Below are positions 12,106 to 24,365 of a stretch of DNA of 64,000 nt, one piece after another. The notes below the pieces were generated by a model, which had not been told where the DNA came from, did no database searches, and saw nothing but the letters and a program-made list of their open reading frames with translations. The stretch spans positions 60,268,621-60,332,620 of the forward strand of contig CM045993.1 in the NCBI GenBank assembly GCA_025175895.1, read 5' to 3'. The first letter of the stretch is position 1. Every line of letters begins with the position of its first letter. A program made the position numbers and the translations under genes. Origin of the DNA: Wurfbainia villosa. Its lineage: Eukaryota; Streptophyta; Magnoliopsida; Zingiberales; Zingiberaceae.

Positions 12106-13228
12106 TGTAAGATATTGGGGAAAAAATAATAATAATAAAATAAAATACTCCTTGTTAATGGAGAAATTGTCTTATATAATTTCTCAGGAGTTCACAGAAA
12201 TTTTTCCAGATTCAAAAGGAGTCCATAGTAGGAAGATTTAAACTTAATGGATGGTTGGGTTAGCTTGGGGTCAACTTAGGCTAGCTTGGACTTAACCTAG
12301 GCTAGCTTAACCCAAAGAGATCGGTTCTTAAAGGCTAAACCCGACCGTTTGCGCATTTCTCATTTCTTTCCTCAGATCGTGATTTCTTCATCCTCATCGC
12401 CGATCTTTTCTCCTCTCCTCTTCTTCCTCTTGTCCGCAAAGGGAGCTGGTCGGTTGGGGTTTTCGTTGACACGAGACTAGCAGGGTAGCTGGATGAGGAG
12501 CTGGTTGGCCATTTACGGGTCGACGATTTCGGATCGAGGGGTGGGAAGCTGTGACTGCGGTGGGAGCTATTGTCGGCCTCTCTCTGCCGACAACAAGGGG
12601 AGCTCAGATCAACGCCATTGATGTCACAGCTGAGCATCCTTGGTATTGCTATTTCCCCCTTAGCTTAGTTCTTGATCTTGCTTCCGGTGACTGGATTTTT
12701 CATCCTCTGTTTCCGATCGTCGCAGCGACCAATTATGATTGGGAGTTTTTCGGAGTTTGGTGACCTAATCTAGAGATCGAGGGGGGGGGGAGCTGCAAAC
12801 ACTCAACTCCTCAGTAGATTCACCGGTGAAGAAATATCTCTGCATTTCGATTTTTGGGATTCGGTGTGATTTCCCTCTGTAGAGATGTGCTCACCAACTC
12901 GTGGATCACCTACCTTGTATTTGTAATCAGCAACATTGTCGTTGTGAGCAGCGTCGATGGATGTGATGGGATCTTGGATTCTTGGTAATGTGTTGGCTAT
13001 CCTGTAGACATTTTTCAAATTATGTTTTGTTAATGGTTGTTTTGTATTGAGTCTGAACTTGGCTTACAATCATCTTGCAAGCTAACGATCCTTTATTTCG
13101 GTGTGTTTATGAGTTGTGTGTAACATAGCTTCATGTGTTCAACCTCTGCTGATCTGAAAATGCAGGCTGCATTTGGGTGAACAAATTAGGGGAATGACAA
13201 TGGAATTTGGCTTTGGATTGACCGAGTG
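12106..13228 (+). repeat. 3' LTR fragment of Tekay/Del-like element
   Basis: The fragment starts TGTAAGATATTGGGG directly after a purine tract and is colinear with 4594-5727 of the 5' LTR. It breaks off after GACCGAGTGTGG; the remaining 2.3 kb are missing. Confidence 0.85.
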
Positions 13229-14762
13229 TGGGGAAGAACACATCCATCATCCCATGATGGATAACCTCCCCCTAAAGGCTCGCTCCCGCTTGACCATTGC
13301 ACTAACAATGTCTTTGGAGAGTACCTAAGCCTCTAGGAACACTAAACCATCAAAATTAAGGGAAAAAATTCAACCTTGAACTTTCACACACCTTAAAATT
13401 AATATATCACTCTAAACAATTCTCCTAATCCATATTCAATAGATTTTCACCCTTTATAATGCTTTCCAAAGCATATCCTAGGGTTAGGAGTAGTTAGGGT
13501 AGCCTAACATAGCTGAAATCAGACTAAACAAACCTTGTTTATCCGAAATTAGCACTGACAATCGACTTTGTCAGTCAATAGTTGATTGCCCTTGACGCCA
13601 GTCGGCTGCCATCCATGGCAGTTGATTGATTTCTGCAAGTGCAGAAATTAGAAATCAGAAACTAAAATTCAGAAATACATAAGTAATTATACATAATTTG
13701 AAAAATCATGAAACTTCATACGTATAATACTTAAGTCAATCATTATGGGTGAAAAATATTTAGAAAATAAAATACTCATAAAATAGTGAGATTAATACAA
13801 AATTCAAAACCATTGATAACTTTAATGTTTTTGAGCTATTTTGTATCAACTTCTTCAATGGCGACTTCTATCAAAAGATAGACTATACCAAGGTTTTTCA
13901 AAATGATTTTGGAATGTTTTTAAAACCTTATATTGAACTATGGTCTATGGGCTTAATACACATGACTTGTACATAAGCTTTCCTCATGATTCATCCATGG
14001 TATATGATGAGTTTTAGTTCATTTAGATGCAAGAACTATGCACCTTGAACTTAACTCATTTCCTAACACCTCACATGTGTCTAGGGTACATCAATACACA
14101 CACATATCAATGTGATGTGAGATGTGGGTTTTGTTCATCCTAAACTAAGGTCTCATGCATTTTTCTAAGGCAACACTATTTGATTCCCTTATACATGGGA
14201 CTTCAAATCATGCCATAGTCCTTAATTCAATTTTAATTAATCCTAAATGCATGAATGATGATTATGACATAAAATGGTAGCATAAATAAAACATGTGTCA
14301 ATAATCATGATGTCATGGCATATGATTTAATCTAAGCATACATGACATTAAAAGATAAAACTAAGGTATCATGATATTTTATATGATAAAACTAAATATG
14401 ATGTCATGATATGGCAAGGCAAACAAGGTATGACAAGTACAAAATACAAAGGTATATAATACCAAAGTGTTAGGACAAAAATGTCATTTAGAGAATTTAG
14501 TCCATATTTGCCATAATATCACTTATCTCCCAAGTGTACCACAAACCCAAAATGACACACTATGACCTCTAAATCTAATTGTGCCAATTTTTATCAATTT
14601 ATCAAATTTCTTAATTTCTATTAGCACATCATAAAATATTTTAGGATATAAATTCAACCTCATTTCCAAGGTACCCATAACCTTGAAAATATCCTAAGGT
14701 GTCAACTCTACCATGGTTAGGTTAACTACCCATCCACTTAGGGTTGACACACCCTAACCCAT
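13229..14762 (-). other. 3' non-coding spacer of element D
   Basis: No supportable gene. The sequence is homologous (inverted) to 46467-47760 in element A and to 51097-51884 plus part of 32705-33749 in element E. It holds a cluster of degenerate CAGTCGACTG motifs at 13555-13630. Confidence 0.7.
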
Positions 14763-16443
14763 CTAGCGTGAAGGGATCACGCTTCTAAGAATCCAAAATC
14801 TATTGGATCTCCTTGGGTTAATTAGGTATTCACTAGGGATGATCTCCCTTGATACCTTCCTAATGACCCTTTTTGGCTTGAAAGCCTTGGTCAATTGGGT
14901 CTTGTCTTGGTCAACTTTAGGGATAACTTCCCTTGTGACCTTCTTAGTGGTCTTCCTAGGTTTCATTGAAACCTTGGCCACTAGGCACTTACCATGGTTA
15001 CCTTTCGGGATGACTTCCCTAGTAACCTTGGTATTCCTAGACCTATGATTGGTTCCATAATCGAATGGAACACTATGGTAGGTCTCTTTGGGCTTAGGTT
15101 TATGACCCAAACTTTTCTTGCCCTTAGGTGGACCTTGCTTCCTAGACTCTAGATTTTGACTCCTTGATCCTAAATTTTGACCATTTGACTCTTGCATTTG
15201 ATTTTGCATCTTTCTAAGAGTATTTTTCAATTTCTCAAGCCTTGACCTCAAGGCTTGGTTCTCTAACTCTAATTTTCCCAATTTCAATTTTTCATTAATC
15301 TTTTGAGAAATATTCTTTATTTTAGGCATATGCCTACCCTTCTTAGGGTTAATGCCTAAATGCTCCTCTACCCTCCTAATAGTTTTCCTAGGTAGAATTG
15401 TTTTAGGGGTATTTGATCTAGATTTGTCCTTAGCCCCAAAATTGCATGATTTTGCACCTAAACAATAGAGCCTATTATTTCTAGCATGCTCGTTATGATG
15501 ATGCACAATTGCAAGAGTATTGAAAGTATGCTTTTGCCTATTACTTAAAGAATGAGCATTATTTAAATTTACCTTAGAGTTTGCCTTATCTCTCCCTACA
15601 TGTGTAGCTTCTTCTTGGCCCTTGGTTAGCTTCCTCCCCCTAGGGCATTGACTTCGGTAGTATCCCCGTTGTTGGCATTTGAAGCACACCATGTGCTCCT
15701 TGCTTTTAATTGTTGGGGCACTGGGTTCCTTGTGTCGTTTTCTTGACCTTCTTAGGGTACTTGCTCTTATAGTACATATATTCCCTACACTCAAAACACA
15801 TAATATGATTTTTATTTTTAATTAAAGTGCTTGAGTTACCTAGGGTGATGGTGAGAAGAATTTGGTCCAATTCTTCATGGCTCCCAGAGGTAGATGCTTC
15901 TTCTTGTTTCTCCAGCATTGAGAATGACCTAATCTCCTCCCCCTCAATCCTAGAGGTAGAGGCTTCCTCCGATTCTTCCACTTCTTCTTCCTCCGGATGT
16001 CGAACACCTCTCGACCTCCGAATCCTTACTTTCTTGTGAGGATGAGCTTTCTTCCTCCTCCTTTGATTCTTCCTTATCCCCTTGAACCGATTGGGGCTTC
16101 TCATGAGATTTTGCCAATTCGCTCAAAAGCTCCTTGGCGTCCTTATATTCACCTAAACTACACAAAATATTATTAGGAATTAAATCAACCAAAAATTTTA
16201 TTACCTTCTTATTTTTCTCAAATTCTTAGAGTTGTTCCTCGATCTACGTCTTCATCTTGAGGAATCCTCCCTTTAGCCCTCTTGGATATTTGAATCCTTC
16301 CATCAAGATGGCCCAATCTTCGAAGTCCCTCATCATTATGAATTCTTCAATCCTTCCCTTCATTGATTGAAGCCTTCTCGTCCATAGAGGGTGTATGGAA
16401 TTGGCGTGTTGATGTATCATCCCAATTTTTCTTCAAACTCCAT
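14763..16443 (-). pseudogene. Gag of element D with two CCHC knuckles, frameshifted
   Basis: Gag forms the capsid that packages element RNA. From an ATG at 16443 the N-terminal capsid-like part is readable only across stops, ending with VDLIPNNILCSLGEYKDAKELL. An acidic Ser-rich linker follows. Knuckle one (CFECREYMYYKSKYP, about 15760-15810) has lost its His and last Cys; knuckle two is CFKCQQRGYYRSQC (about 15645-15690), with its His replaced by Tyr. A Lys-rich region with a coiled-coil segment (KLELENQALRSRLEKL) and a tail ending FWILRSVIPSR close the protein at 14763. Two +1 frame changes (near 16100 and 15780) break it. Gag of A and E has the same order. Confidence 0.8.
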
Positions 16444-16496
16444 CTTCTTTCCTCTAGCGGTGCTCCCTTATCTATTAAACCTTGATGAGCGGCCTT

Positions 16497-16508
16497 GCTC
16501 TGATACCA
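16497..16508 (-). other. Primer binding site of element D
   Basis: The reverse complement reads TGGTATCAGAGC, two bases inside the LTR end at 16511. It matches the initiator tRNA-Met 3' end. Confidence 0.9.
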
Positions 16509-16510
16509 AT

Positions 16511-17291
16511 TGTAGGAACTTTAGTGAGCGCTAGAGGGGGTGAATAGCATCGTGCTACGTTCACTTTGTTGGAGATTCCAAGACCTTGCATAGCGGAATA
16601 AAGTGAATAAAATAATTTTTATTACATCCCAAACATCCCTTGGGGGCCAGGAAAATTTGCTTTGCCATAATCACATGAAAACACACACAAGGAGAAGGAG
16701 AAGTTATACCTTCGAGATTCTTTTGAATCTGTCAAAACCACAAGAAAGACCAACAGGCCTTGCCTCTATCAGTATCCATGCCAAGATCACCTGAGACAAC
16801 TCCTAGAGCAGCAAGTCTTTGTCTCCGATTGGTGCTAGCCAACCGACAGAGACAAGAGAAAAGGAGAGAGGAAAGACGGCTACCAAGGGAGAAACCTAAA
16901 ACCACCACAAACCTTTTCCCAAAAATTATCAAGGGATCTATTTATAGATCTCTTGATTAGGTCATCTTAGGAGGCTTAAATGAAATATATCTTACCATAA
17001 TCATATCATAATTAATGTAAGAATAATCCAGGAAATTTCCATAAGAGAAATCTCCAAAATTGACGGAACCACGACATGACCGTGTGTCTTACACATGGTT
17101 GATTGTGCTAAAAAGGCACAACCATGCCAAGACACATGGTCGGTCATGTGTTCTTCTGGGCACAACCCAGTTTTTGCCATTTTTCGACCAAAGTCAGGCA
17201 CGACCCATGCCAAGTTAGGCACGACTGTATGAGCTTCTCTATGGTCCGTTTGACTTCGTTTTAGTGGGATATGGTCGTGCTAAGTCCAACA
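16511..17291 (-). repeat. 5' LTR of element D
   Basis: The plus-strand edges are TGTAGG (16511) and CCAACA (17291), giving 781 bp. The U5 motif (GCTAGAGGGGGTGAATAG, one G shorter) is at 16529-16546 and a TATA box (rc of CTATTTATAG, 16938-16947) is upstream of it. Between 17050 and 17280 are several inverted and direct copies of a CATGACCGTGTG/GGTCGTGCC-type motif. The left-hand LTR is lost, so the right edge is inferred from the terminal inverted bases only. Confidence 0.7.
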
Positions 17292-18407
17292 ATACCATAT
17301 GAGGTTCCATAGCCTCCATTTCGCACCCCCTTGGTCTGGTTCAACAAGATATATCCTCTCTCAATGAGAATCTCATTCTCAAACTTGTTTTATATCTCGA
17401 GATCACCCATAGTGTGTGTGACCCAATAGGTTCCTGGTTATGTTGGTCATTCATAATTAACCCCTTAATTATGAATAGATCATGAGTGGCACCTAGCAGT
17501 ACATCATGACCTCCAATTGATCGGAAAGTCTAAATCGACTCCAGAACATTTTTGAACCCTTCAACAGCTTCAGTTGTTCGTGCCTTGTTCCTTTCACTCA
17601 TCCTATACCCACTTGGTCCAGGACATGGTCTATGTGTTCGTCCCCACTAGGCTGACTACGTCACACCTAACCCAAGTTAGTTTCCTTGTCCTATTGATTC
17701 AAGTTACTCCTACATGTTCCCAAGAAGACCATCTTCTTAACATGTTTGCTCTGGCCAGAGATTTCTGAGTAACAATCCTGACAAGAGGCCTAGGATATAC
17801 ATCTCCTTTATCATGAGTGGTGAATCCTCTGTGGGCTATTCAAACACCTTCGATCACTTTGGCTCATACCCAATCATCCCGGAGTTACACCTACTATGTA
17901 GATGTCTGCGAAGAAGTCAAAGTACAAGACACCATCATCAAGGTGACTTGAATATCTCAAGTCTAAGGAAGCTCGCATTCAAGATACAATGGATCTTCAA
18001 GACATGTAGAACCATATGAAGTCTCATAGCAAGTCACTCTAATGAACTAGTTACCATAACTAGCACCCATATGTTCACTCTCAACATCCCTATGCTTCCA
18101 TTCAGTGAGTATCGAATACTTGGATAAATCAAGGAACATAACATGTGCTAGTCTCACAGAACTGATGATGTCCAATCTCATCATTTCATCGACTAGGGAT
18201 AGTTTAAATACTTGCATATTTACACATGATGAGATACTCACTAATTGTGATCCAATCATAATTTCTCTCATTCTATGCATCGTATTGTGGATTTCAGTAC
18301 ATGAGTTTAAAATCCAATCCAATACATAGATAATGTATACTCAAATAGTGAATTTTATTAATAACTTCGAAGGCGATTGCCTTAAGACACCTCTCAATTA
18401 CATCACA
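17292..18407 (-). repeat. Angela-like LTR, U5 side truncated by element D
   Basis: It is homologous to 301-1392 (same order and orientation) and, reversed, to 55201-56300. Its minus-strand start TGTGATGTAATTGAGAGG lies at 18407. It is probably the 5' LTR of the Angela-like element whose 3' LTR is at 1-1392, with primer site and U5 end lost to the D insertion. Confidence 0.7.
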
Positions 18408-19870
18408 CTTGATGGAATTCGATCGTGTTTGTGAGTTTGTCAACAATTATTTTTAGCGCAACGGAAATAATGATAACAATAATAAATAAAGACAAACACA
18501 CAACACACAAACACAAATGATGTAACGTGGTTCAGAACCTTAGGGTTCCTACTCCACGGAGTGACCTCAACGAGCTCTAGTGATGTACACACCACTAATA
18601 AATCTCCTTCTCGATAACACGTCAGAGGTGGAGAAACCTCGTACAAGTGTTTACAACAATAAACAAGATACACCAAGCAAATACAAAGTAAATACAACAA
18701 ATAACATAAATAAAAATTTACAAATGGTTGTTTTGAATGCTTGCTTGTTGATTGCCTTGGACTAGCCTTGAAAGATTGGAAAGCACCAACTATTCCCCTT
18801 CAAATCGCCCAAGAAAATTGCTATGGGAATTCTCCCGTCGAGCTCCTTTTATGCCTCTGCGTGACCTAGATTTCCGCCTAGCAATCGACTGCCAAAAGGC
18901 CCCAGTCGAGTGCTAACAGTGTCATTGTCTCACAATGGACTTGATTCACGTTGATATTCAAGCCAACAGATACACTGGCAGTCGACTGACATTACTAGCA
19001 ATCAACTGCTCAAGCCCGTAGCAGACTGCCCAGTCGACTACCGAACGTTCTATCCTCGCGACCAAACCAGCAGCAGTCGGTTGCCCTACATGGCAATCGA
19101 CTACTCATGTCCAGTTGATTACCCAATGCTGGCAGTCGACTGCCAAGGCCACTTGTCGTAGTTGAATGCTAGTCGACTCACGGCAGTTGACTGGTTATAA
19201 TCTCATTCGACTGCTCAGTGTCAACTCGGTTGCCATGTGTCAAAATACTTGACCAGTCAACTGGTCCATAACCTCAGTCGACTGCTACACCTCAACCATG
19301 AGGTCAAGTATGATGCCCTCATGCTTTCTATACCACCCTTAGCCTAGACCAAAGCCTTCTAGCCACCTTCATCAGCCTCATGCCTATTGGATCTCTCCAA
19401 GTCATCCATGACTTAATCATCCATATGCCAACCTTCAGGTGCTTCCATCGGCTATTGTCATGCTAACTGGGTCTACACCGCCAAGGAACATTGGGCTTAC
19501 GCTTCTAAGACCCACACTTGGACTTTACACTGTTAACCATTGGACTTATGCTACCAAGACTCCACCCTTGGACTTTACACCGCCAATATCAAACCTTGGA
19601 CTTCCCAATTGCCAAGTACCTATGACTTGGACTTTCACTGCCAAGACTACACACTTGGACTTACGTGGCCAAGACTACACCCTTGGACTTTCCAATTTTC
19701 AAGTACCCATGACTTGAACTTTCACCGTCAAGACTACACACTTTGACTTACGTGCCAAATACCCAAGACTTGGACTTTCCCATTGCCAAGACCCATGCTT
19801 GAACTTTCCATGCCAAGTATCCCACTTGGACTTCTCCATCATATGGTCAACTCCATGTCAACCATATAGT

Positions 19871-21383
19871 CCGGATGGGATGAGTTTCCTAAGCTCAACC
19901 AATTCATCATCGTGCTAACGACTTGAGCAATCGCTTGAACAAACTAGTTGTTCAAGCAACAAAACTCTTCTAGTCGATTAGCCGCGGAAGAGACGACGGA
20001 CGGATCGCCGGTTTTTGTGTTTATATTCGGGGTCCATGATTATACAAATACATATGGATGTAGACATGTATAATCAACACATACAAACATATTAATAAGA
20101 ACATGCAAAGATCAATAATAAAACTTGTAAAACTTTTATACCTCTCGATCTTCTATCGTATGTCCTAACCTCCTTGTAGACTTCGTGTGGGCGAAGATCC
20201 TCCACAAGTTGAAGCTTCCTAGATCTTCTTCAATCAAAAGAAAGAAGAACTCTCCTTCCCTTCTTGCTTGAGCCACAAAAGCTGATGCCGCCCCAAGAAA
20301 AGAGAGAACAAGATGGCCAACCAAGGAACCAAACAAGGGAACAATCCCTAGCTCCTAGTGCCGCCGGCCAAGAGGAAAAGGATGAGAGAAAGACCGGCCA
20401 AAGGGGAGCAATAGAAGACCCTACAACCCCTTTGTGCCGCCGGCCCTAGATGGAGTGAAGAGGAGAGGAGGAATAGGTTGAGCGCCGACCAAGGTAGAGG
20501 GAAGAGAGATAGGTGCCGGCAACCCCTTAGGAAGAAGAAGGGAACCTCTCCTATTGTTGCCGCCCACTCCACCTCCCAAACCCTAGCCGCCCAACCAAAC
20601 CCTAACCTTCCTAGGATTTCTTGCAGCCCAAGCTAATGATAGGCAAAACCCTAATCTCCAAAAACAACCAACCCACTTGCCGCCCACCTTAAGCCCCCTT
20701 TTATAGAGTTAGGCTTAAGCCTTGTTTTAATCTCCACCGTTGGTTCTAGGGATTTAATCTCAACCATCGGATCTAGAGATTTAATCTCAACTGTCGGATC
20801 TAGAGATTTAATCTCCACCGTCGGATCTAGAGTTTTATTTTCCATCATTGGATCTAGGCTCCATGAGATTTTTATTTTCCAGCCTTGTTTTATTTTCCAA
20901 CTTACCGGGCATATTGATTTAATCCATTTAAATCTCACCCTTTGGTAAATCAAAGAAATAAATACTAAGTACATGTGCACGTTATTATATCGGGATTAAG
21001 AGCATGTACAACATAATATCCGAGGTCCGATTCAATTATGTAGTCAGCAATAAATTGAATCACCTCTATGTCGGTCCTGCTCAATACACCTAAGTGTACT
21101 AGTGTAACTCTATGTTCAAGATAAACCAATACCAAGCTACACTACAACCATGCCAATGGTTTGTCCAAAACCATCTTGGTTGTGAGCCTCTACTTATATT
21201 CTATAAGGGACTAATAACATGATCTTCTGTGGCACACCAAGCACCATGTTATCTACAATGTAAAGTATTAGACAATATGCACACATATAATAAATATAAA
21301 GTGCAAACAATGATCATGTGATTCTTATTTCAAAATAAAAATATTCATACAAAAGAGCTAGGCTTTCAATATACATCCCAACA
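19871..21383 (-). mobile_element. Solo LTR (copia-type) inside the alpha LTR
   Basis: ATAGT occurs on both sides (19866-19870 and 21384-21388). The minus-strand start is TGTTGGGATG at 21383; the other end reads CATCCCATCCGG, so its CA has decayed. A TATA box (rc of CTTTTATAGA, about 20698-20707) lies downstream of the 27-bp repeats. No primer site or internal region is present, so it is a solo LTR of 1513 bp. I do not recognise the lineage. Confidence 0.75.
20733..20880 (-). repeat. 27-bp tandem repeat in solo LTR
   Basis: The unit GGATCTAGAGATTTAATCTC plus 7 variable bases recurs about five times with a 27-base period, immediately upstream of the TATA box on the minus strand. Confidence 0.85.
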
Positions 21384-21469
21384 ATAGTCAACCCATTGTC
21401 AGACATCAAAACACTACTCGAGTCAAACTCGAATCTAATCAATCATGACTTGGGCTGATTGCACCAACA

Positions 21470-21513
21470 TATCAATCCCACAAGGACTGAGATTCGATTA
21501 TTGAGATGTCTAG
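21470..21513. other. 44-bp unassigned spacer
   Basis: This short sequence lies between the end of the alpha LTR and the start of LTR H. I see no feature in it. Confidence 0.5.
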
Positions 21514-22352
21514 TGTGCTAGTATTAGCCCTAAGTGTCAATTATAAGATGATTGGTAAGGGAACTTTTATATCATATTTCATAATAAAGGCAAAGTTTAT
21601 GGTTATTGTATTTACTTCATTGATGTGCCATTTGAATAAATATAATAATATCCTAGGGTAGTTGGTTCTAGTCTACAATATATCAAGTTGGTGACTTGAT
21701 AGTGGGATACTGTAGATATATATAGAATAATACTCGTAATTATTCCTAGTCAAGTATTAATATATAAAGATAATATTAATACATTGAGACTAGCATGTAG
21801 GTCAACTAATGACTTAATCTCACAAGTCATGGATATAGGATATCAAGTTAACACATGGGTATATATTAGAGAATATGTACTGAACTGATCCGCCATGAGA
21901 ATGTTTCATAGATTGTCATATGAGTGTCATAAACATTCTCATAGTGGCTATTGGTATGAATAGTCCTTAGACCTGAAATCACTACGGTTCCCTATATAAG
22001 GAATTGTATACTTTGGTATCGACAAATGTCACCTATAACAAGATGGACTATAAAGTCGATCACTGGGTATGTAATGAATTATACAGAGGGATGTGAGTGA
22101 TAGAGATGGGATCTCCCTTCTATGTGATGGAAGTGATATCTATGAGCCCCTTGATAAGGTAAGACTGCTAAAATGCATGGTCATGCTCAAATAAGTCAAT
22201 ATGAGATATTGAGCTCATTTGATTCAGGTAGTCTACTTGGATATCGAGAAACATAAAGATTGATAAGAGAATGACATAGTTTATGCCTCATTGATTCTAG
22301 ATATCAAGGATAGAAGGATTGAGTCATACAAGATAATAGTCACAGACATGTT

Positions 22353-23394
22353 TGTTGGATCGATTTGAGCGCTAGAGGGGGGTGAATAGCGATAAGAAAA
22401 AACTTTTCGTAATCGTTCGAATTGGCACGAGTAAACGCAGCGGAAAGATAGCAATAAATAAATAAAAACACGAGGGGTTTTTACTTGGTTCGTAGCCTAC
22501 GGCTACTACTCCAAGGCCCTAATGGTCCTTGACCACGCACGGAGGGCAAATATTAAACGAACTCCTTCTCGATAGAGATAGGAGTTAAGCGAATACAAAA
22601 ACTCAATAAAGATTCAAGGTAGAGGGACACTCCCCCTCTCCTTGATATGATTTAAAGCTTGAAAATAAAGACAACTTATACAAAATTAAAGATTATACCG
22701 ACGACTTCAAGGATTGGAGGTTGAAGCTTTAGTCCATTCGTAGGGATGTCGGAGAGTCGGAGCGTATCGGAAGCACTTGGAAGCTTTTGAATTGATGAAA
22801 AACCCTAGGTTTGGCCCTCCTTTTATATCCTTTAAGCCCCTCAACGAATGGGTCTTCAACCAATCACAAATGGGCACAAAACTCCTTGAAAAATGGTGAT
22901 AAAGCTTGACTCCTCGAGGCTGATTTTTGACCACCGGTTGAACTGGCCGGTTGAACTGCCGCCGGTTGAACTGGCCGGTTGAACTGGCAGCCACGATTTT
23001 TGACTAAAAAAGGAGTTTAGCTCAAAATACAAGTGAATTCGACGGCCACTTGCCGTCCGATCTCAACATAGACCTTCCATGGGAAGTCTTGGGTTGGATC
23101 GTCGCCTAAGGACGTCCCCGTACAAAGGACACGACCTCACTTACGCTTGCACACACGAGCTTACCTACTGTCGCTTTGCTTAGGCCTTCCACTCGATTCC
23201 TTCAGCTCCCTCCGAAGTAACTCGAGTGTCGCCCGACCACCGCGGCTTCCTCCGGGTGTCGCTAGCCTTCAGCTCCAGCATTGAGACTTTTCTGCACACT
23301 TGATTTAGCTCGTGAGATAACAATATAAGCTTAACTTTATATCGATTGCTATAATCAAAACATAGGTTCGACTTAGGTGCCCACTGCACCAACA
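22353..23394 (-). repeat. 3' LTR of F
   Basis: The edges are TGTTGG and CCAACA. The U5 motif is at 22371-22389, the TATA box is the rc of 22821-22830, and a CCGGTTGAACTGG-type array is at 22931-22993. It is closely similar to 29888-30921, with small indels. Confidence 0.92.
22931..22993. repeat. CCGGTTGAACTGG array in F LTR
   Basis: Four copies of the partly dyad-symmetric motif (C)CGGTTGAACTG(G/C) lie head to tail, about 100 bp upstream of the TATA box on the minus strand. The same array is at 30447-30510, and a diverged one is at 58400-58490 in element G. Confidence 0.9.
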
Positions 23395-24365
23395 ATCTCC
23401 CCCTTTTTGATTTATGGCAAACCCACATACAAAGTTAAGCAAGCATGAAGAATAATAATGTGCATGAGAGAAAAAAAATGAAGATTAAGTTGGAGTAGTA
23501 AGGATTTTCTTCAAGTACTCCCCCTTGAGGAAACCTCCCCCTTGACCGAGGGTGAGTCTTTGAAGAAAGACCTTAATCCTCCCCCTTGAGGGTTGCTTTA
23601 AGTAATTAACATTACTTAAAATTAGCTTTAGTAAAACGTTTTAAAATTAGCTTTAGTAAAACGTTTTAGTTAAGCCCTGTCTCCCCCTTAAGTAAAACAC
23701 TAACGACATAAATAAGTTAAGAATTCTCTTAACTTGGCCTTTTGTCAAAAGTTAAATAAGTTCTCAAAACCTAAAGTTAACTTTTGGTTTAAACATGAAG
23801 TAAGAGTTAAGTTATCAAAAATTTGAAAAAATTTGACCCCTTAACTTTGGCCTTTTCTCCCCTTTTGCCAGTATATCGAAAAGAGTAAGGGTGTGTGGAA
23901 ATCAAAATAATTGCTAAATTTAAAGTCCAAGCATGTTCCACATTTTTTATTAAAAATAGTATATTGAAAATAAGCTCATCTATAAAATGTTCGACTCATA
24001 TTTGGCTTGATTGATATGAAGGATCAACCGATCTGAGCCTGAGATCGGTTAGTATGTATGATTATAATACATGGTTAATATAGATGCACTAGCTCTACAT
24101 CTTGAAACAGTAGTAAGGTCCTAACAACTCAAGCCCATCTACGTGGCTAATACACAAACACATTAGTCCTATGTGTTGTGAGATGTATTGGCTCCTTAAA
24201 TCTATAGGTGCATGATATCTAAGGTATGACCTATGCTAGTTTCATGAAAAAGTAAGAAATAGTAGTAATATAATTTGCAAAACCTATTCTATTACGCACA
24301 TGCCTAATTTTCGTCTCAAGAGACTAAATTCGCCGGGTAGTGGTTTAGTAAATATGTCCGCTAGG
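23395..24365 (-). other. 3' spacer and polypurine tract of F
   Basis: The polypurine tract AAAAAGGGGGAGAT (rc of 23395-23408) directly precedes the 3' LTR. Further purine runs of the CAAGGGGGAG type occur at about 23517-23590 and 23683. No gene is visible in the rest. Confidence 0.75.

Larger units (their letters stand above)
4594..13228 (+). mobile_element. Ty3/gypsy chromovirus, Tekay/Del-like, decayed and 3'-truncated
   Basis: The plus-strand element has a 3.46-kb 5' LTR, a tRNA-Met-type primer site, about 4.06 kb of internal sequence with decayed RT, RNase H and integrase, a purine tract (AGTGGGAGAGAA, just before 12106) and the first 1.12 kb of the 3' LTR. The 3' LTR ends abruptly at 13228 where element D's 3' region begins. 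The left flank ATCCT (4589-4593) would be the target duplication, but its partner is lost. Long LTRs, primer site and pol blocks point to the Tekay/Del lineage; I saw no clear chromodomain. Confidence 0.85.
13229..17291 (-). mobile_element. Gag-only copia element D (truncated)
   Basis: The minus-strand element has a 5' LTR at 16511-17291, a primer site, a gag pseudogene and a 1.5-kb spacer homologous to the 3' part of elements A and E. Its purine tract and 3' LTR are missing because the sequence is cut at 13229 against the Tekay-like LTR. No protease, integrase or RT is present. It fits the TR-GAG class of non-autonomous elements. Confidence 0.75.
18408..21469 (-). repeat. alpha-family LTR, split by another LTR
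   Basis: It is homologous to the LTRs of elements E and A. The right end is GCACCAACA at 21469. The left end lacks about 45 bases that include the U5 motif, because the Angela-like LTR abuts at 18407. Bases 19871-21383 are a foreign LTR flanked by ATAGT duplications. It has the CAGTCGACTG array (18885-19290) and the 'CCAAGACTCCACCCTTGGACTTTA' type tandem repeats (19480-19830). Confidence 0.8.
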
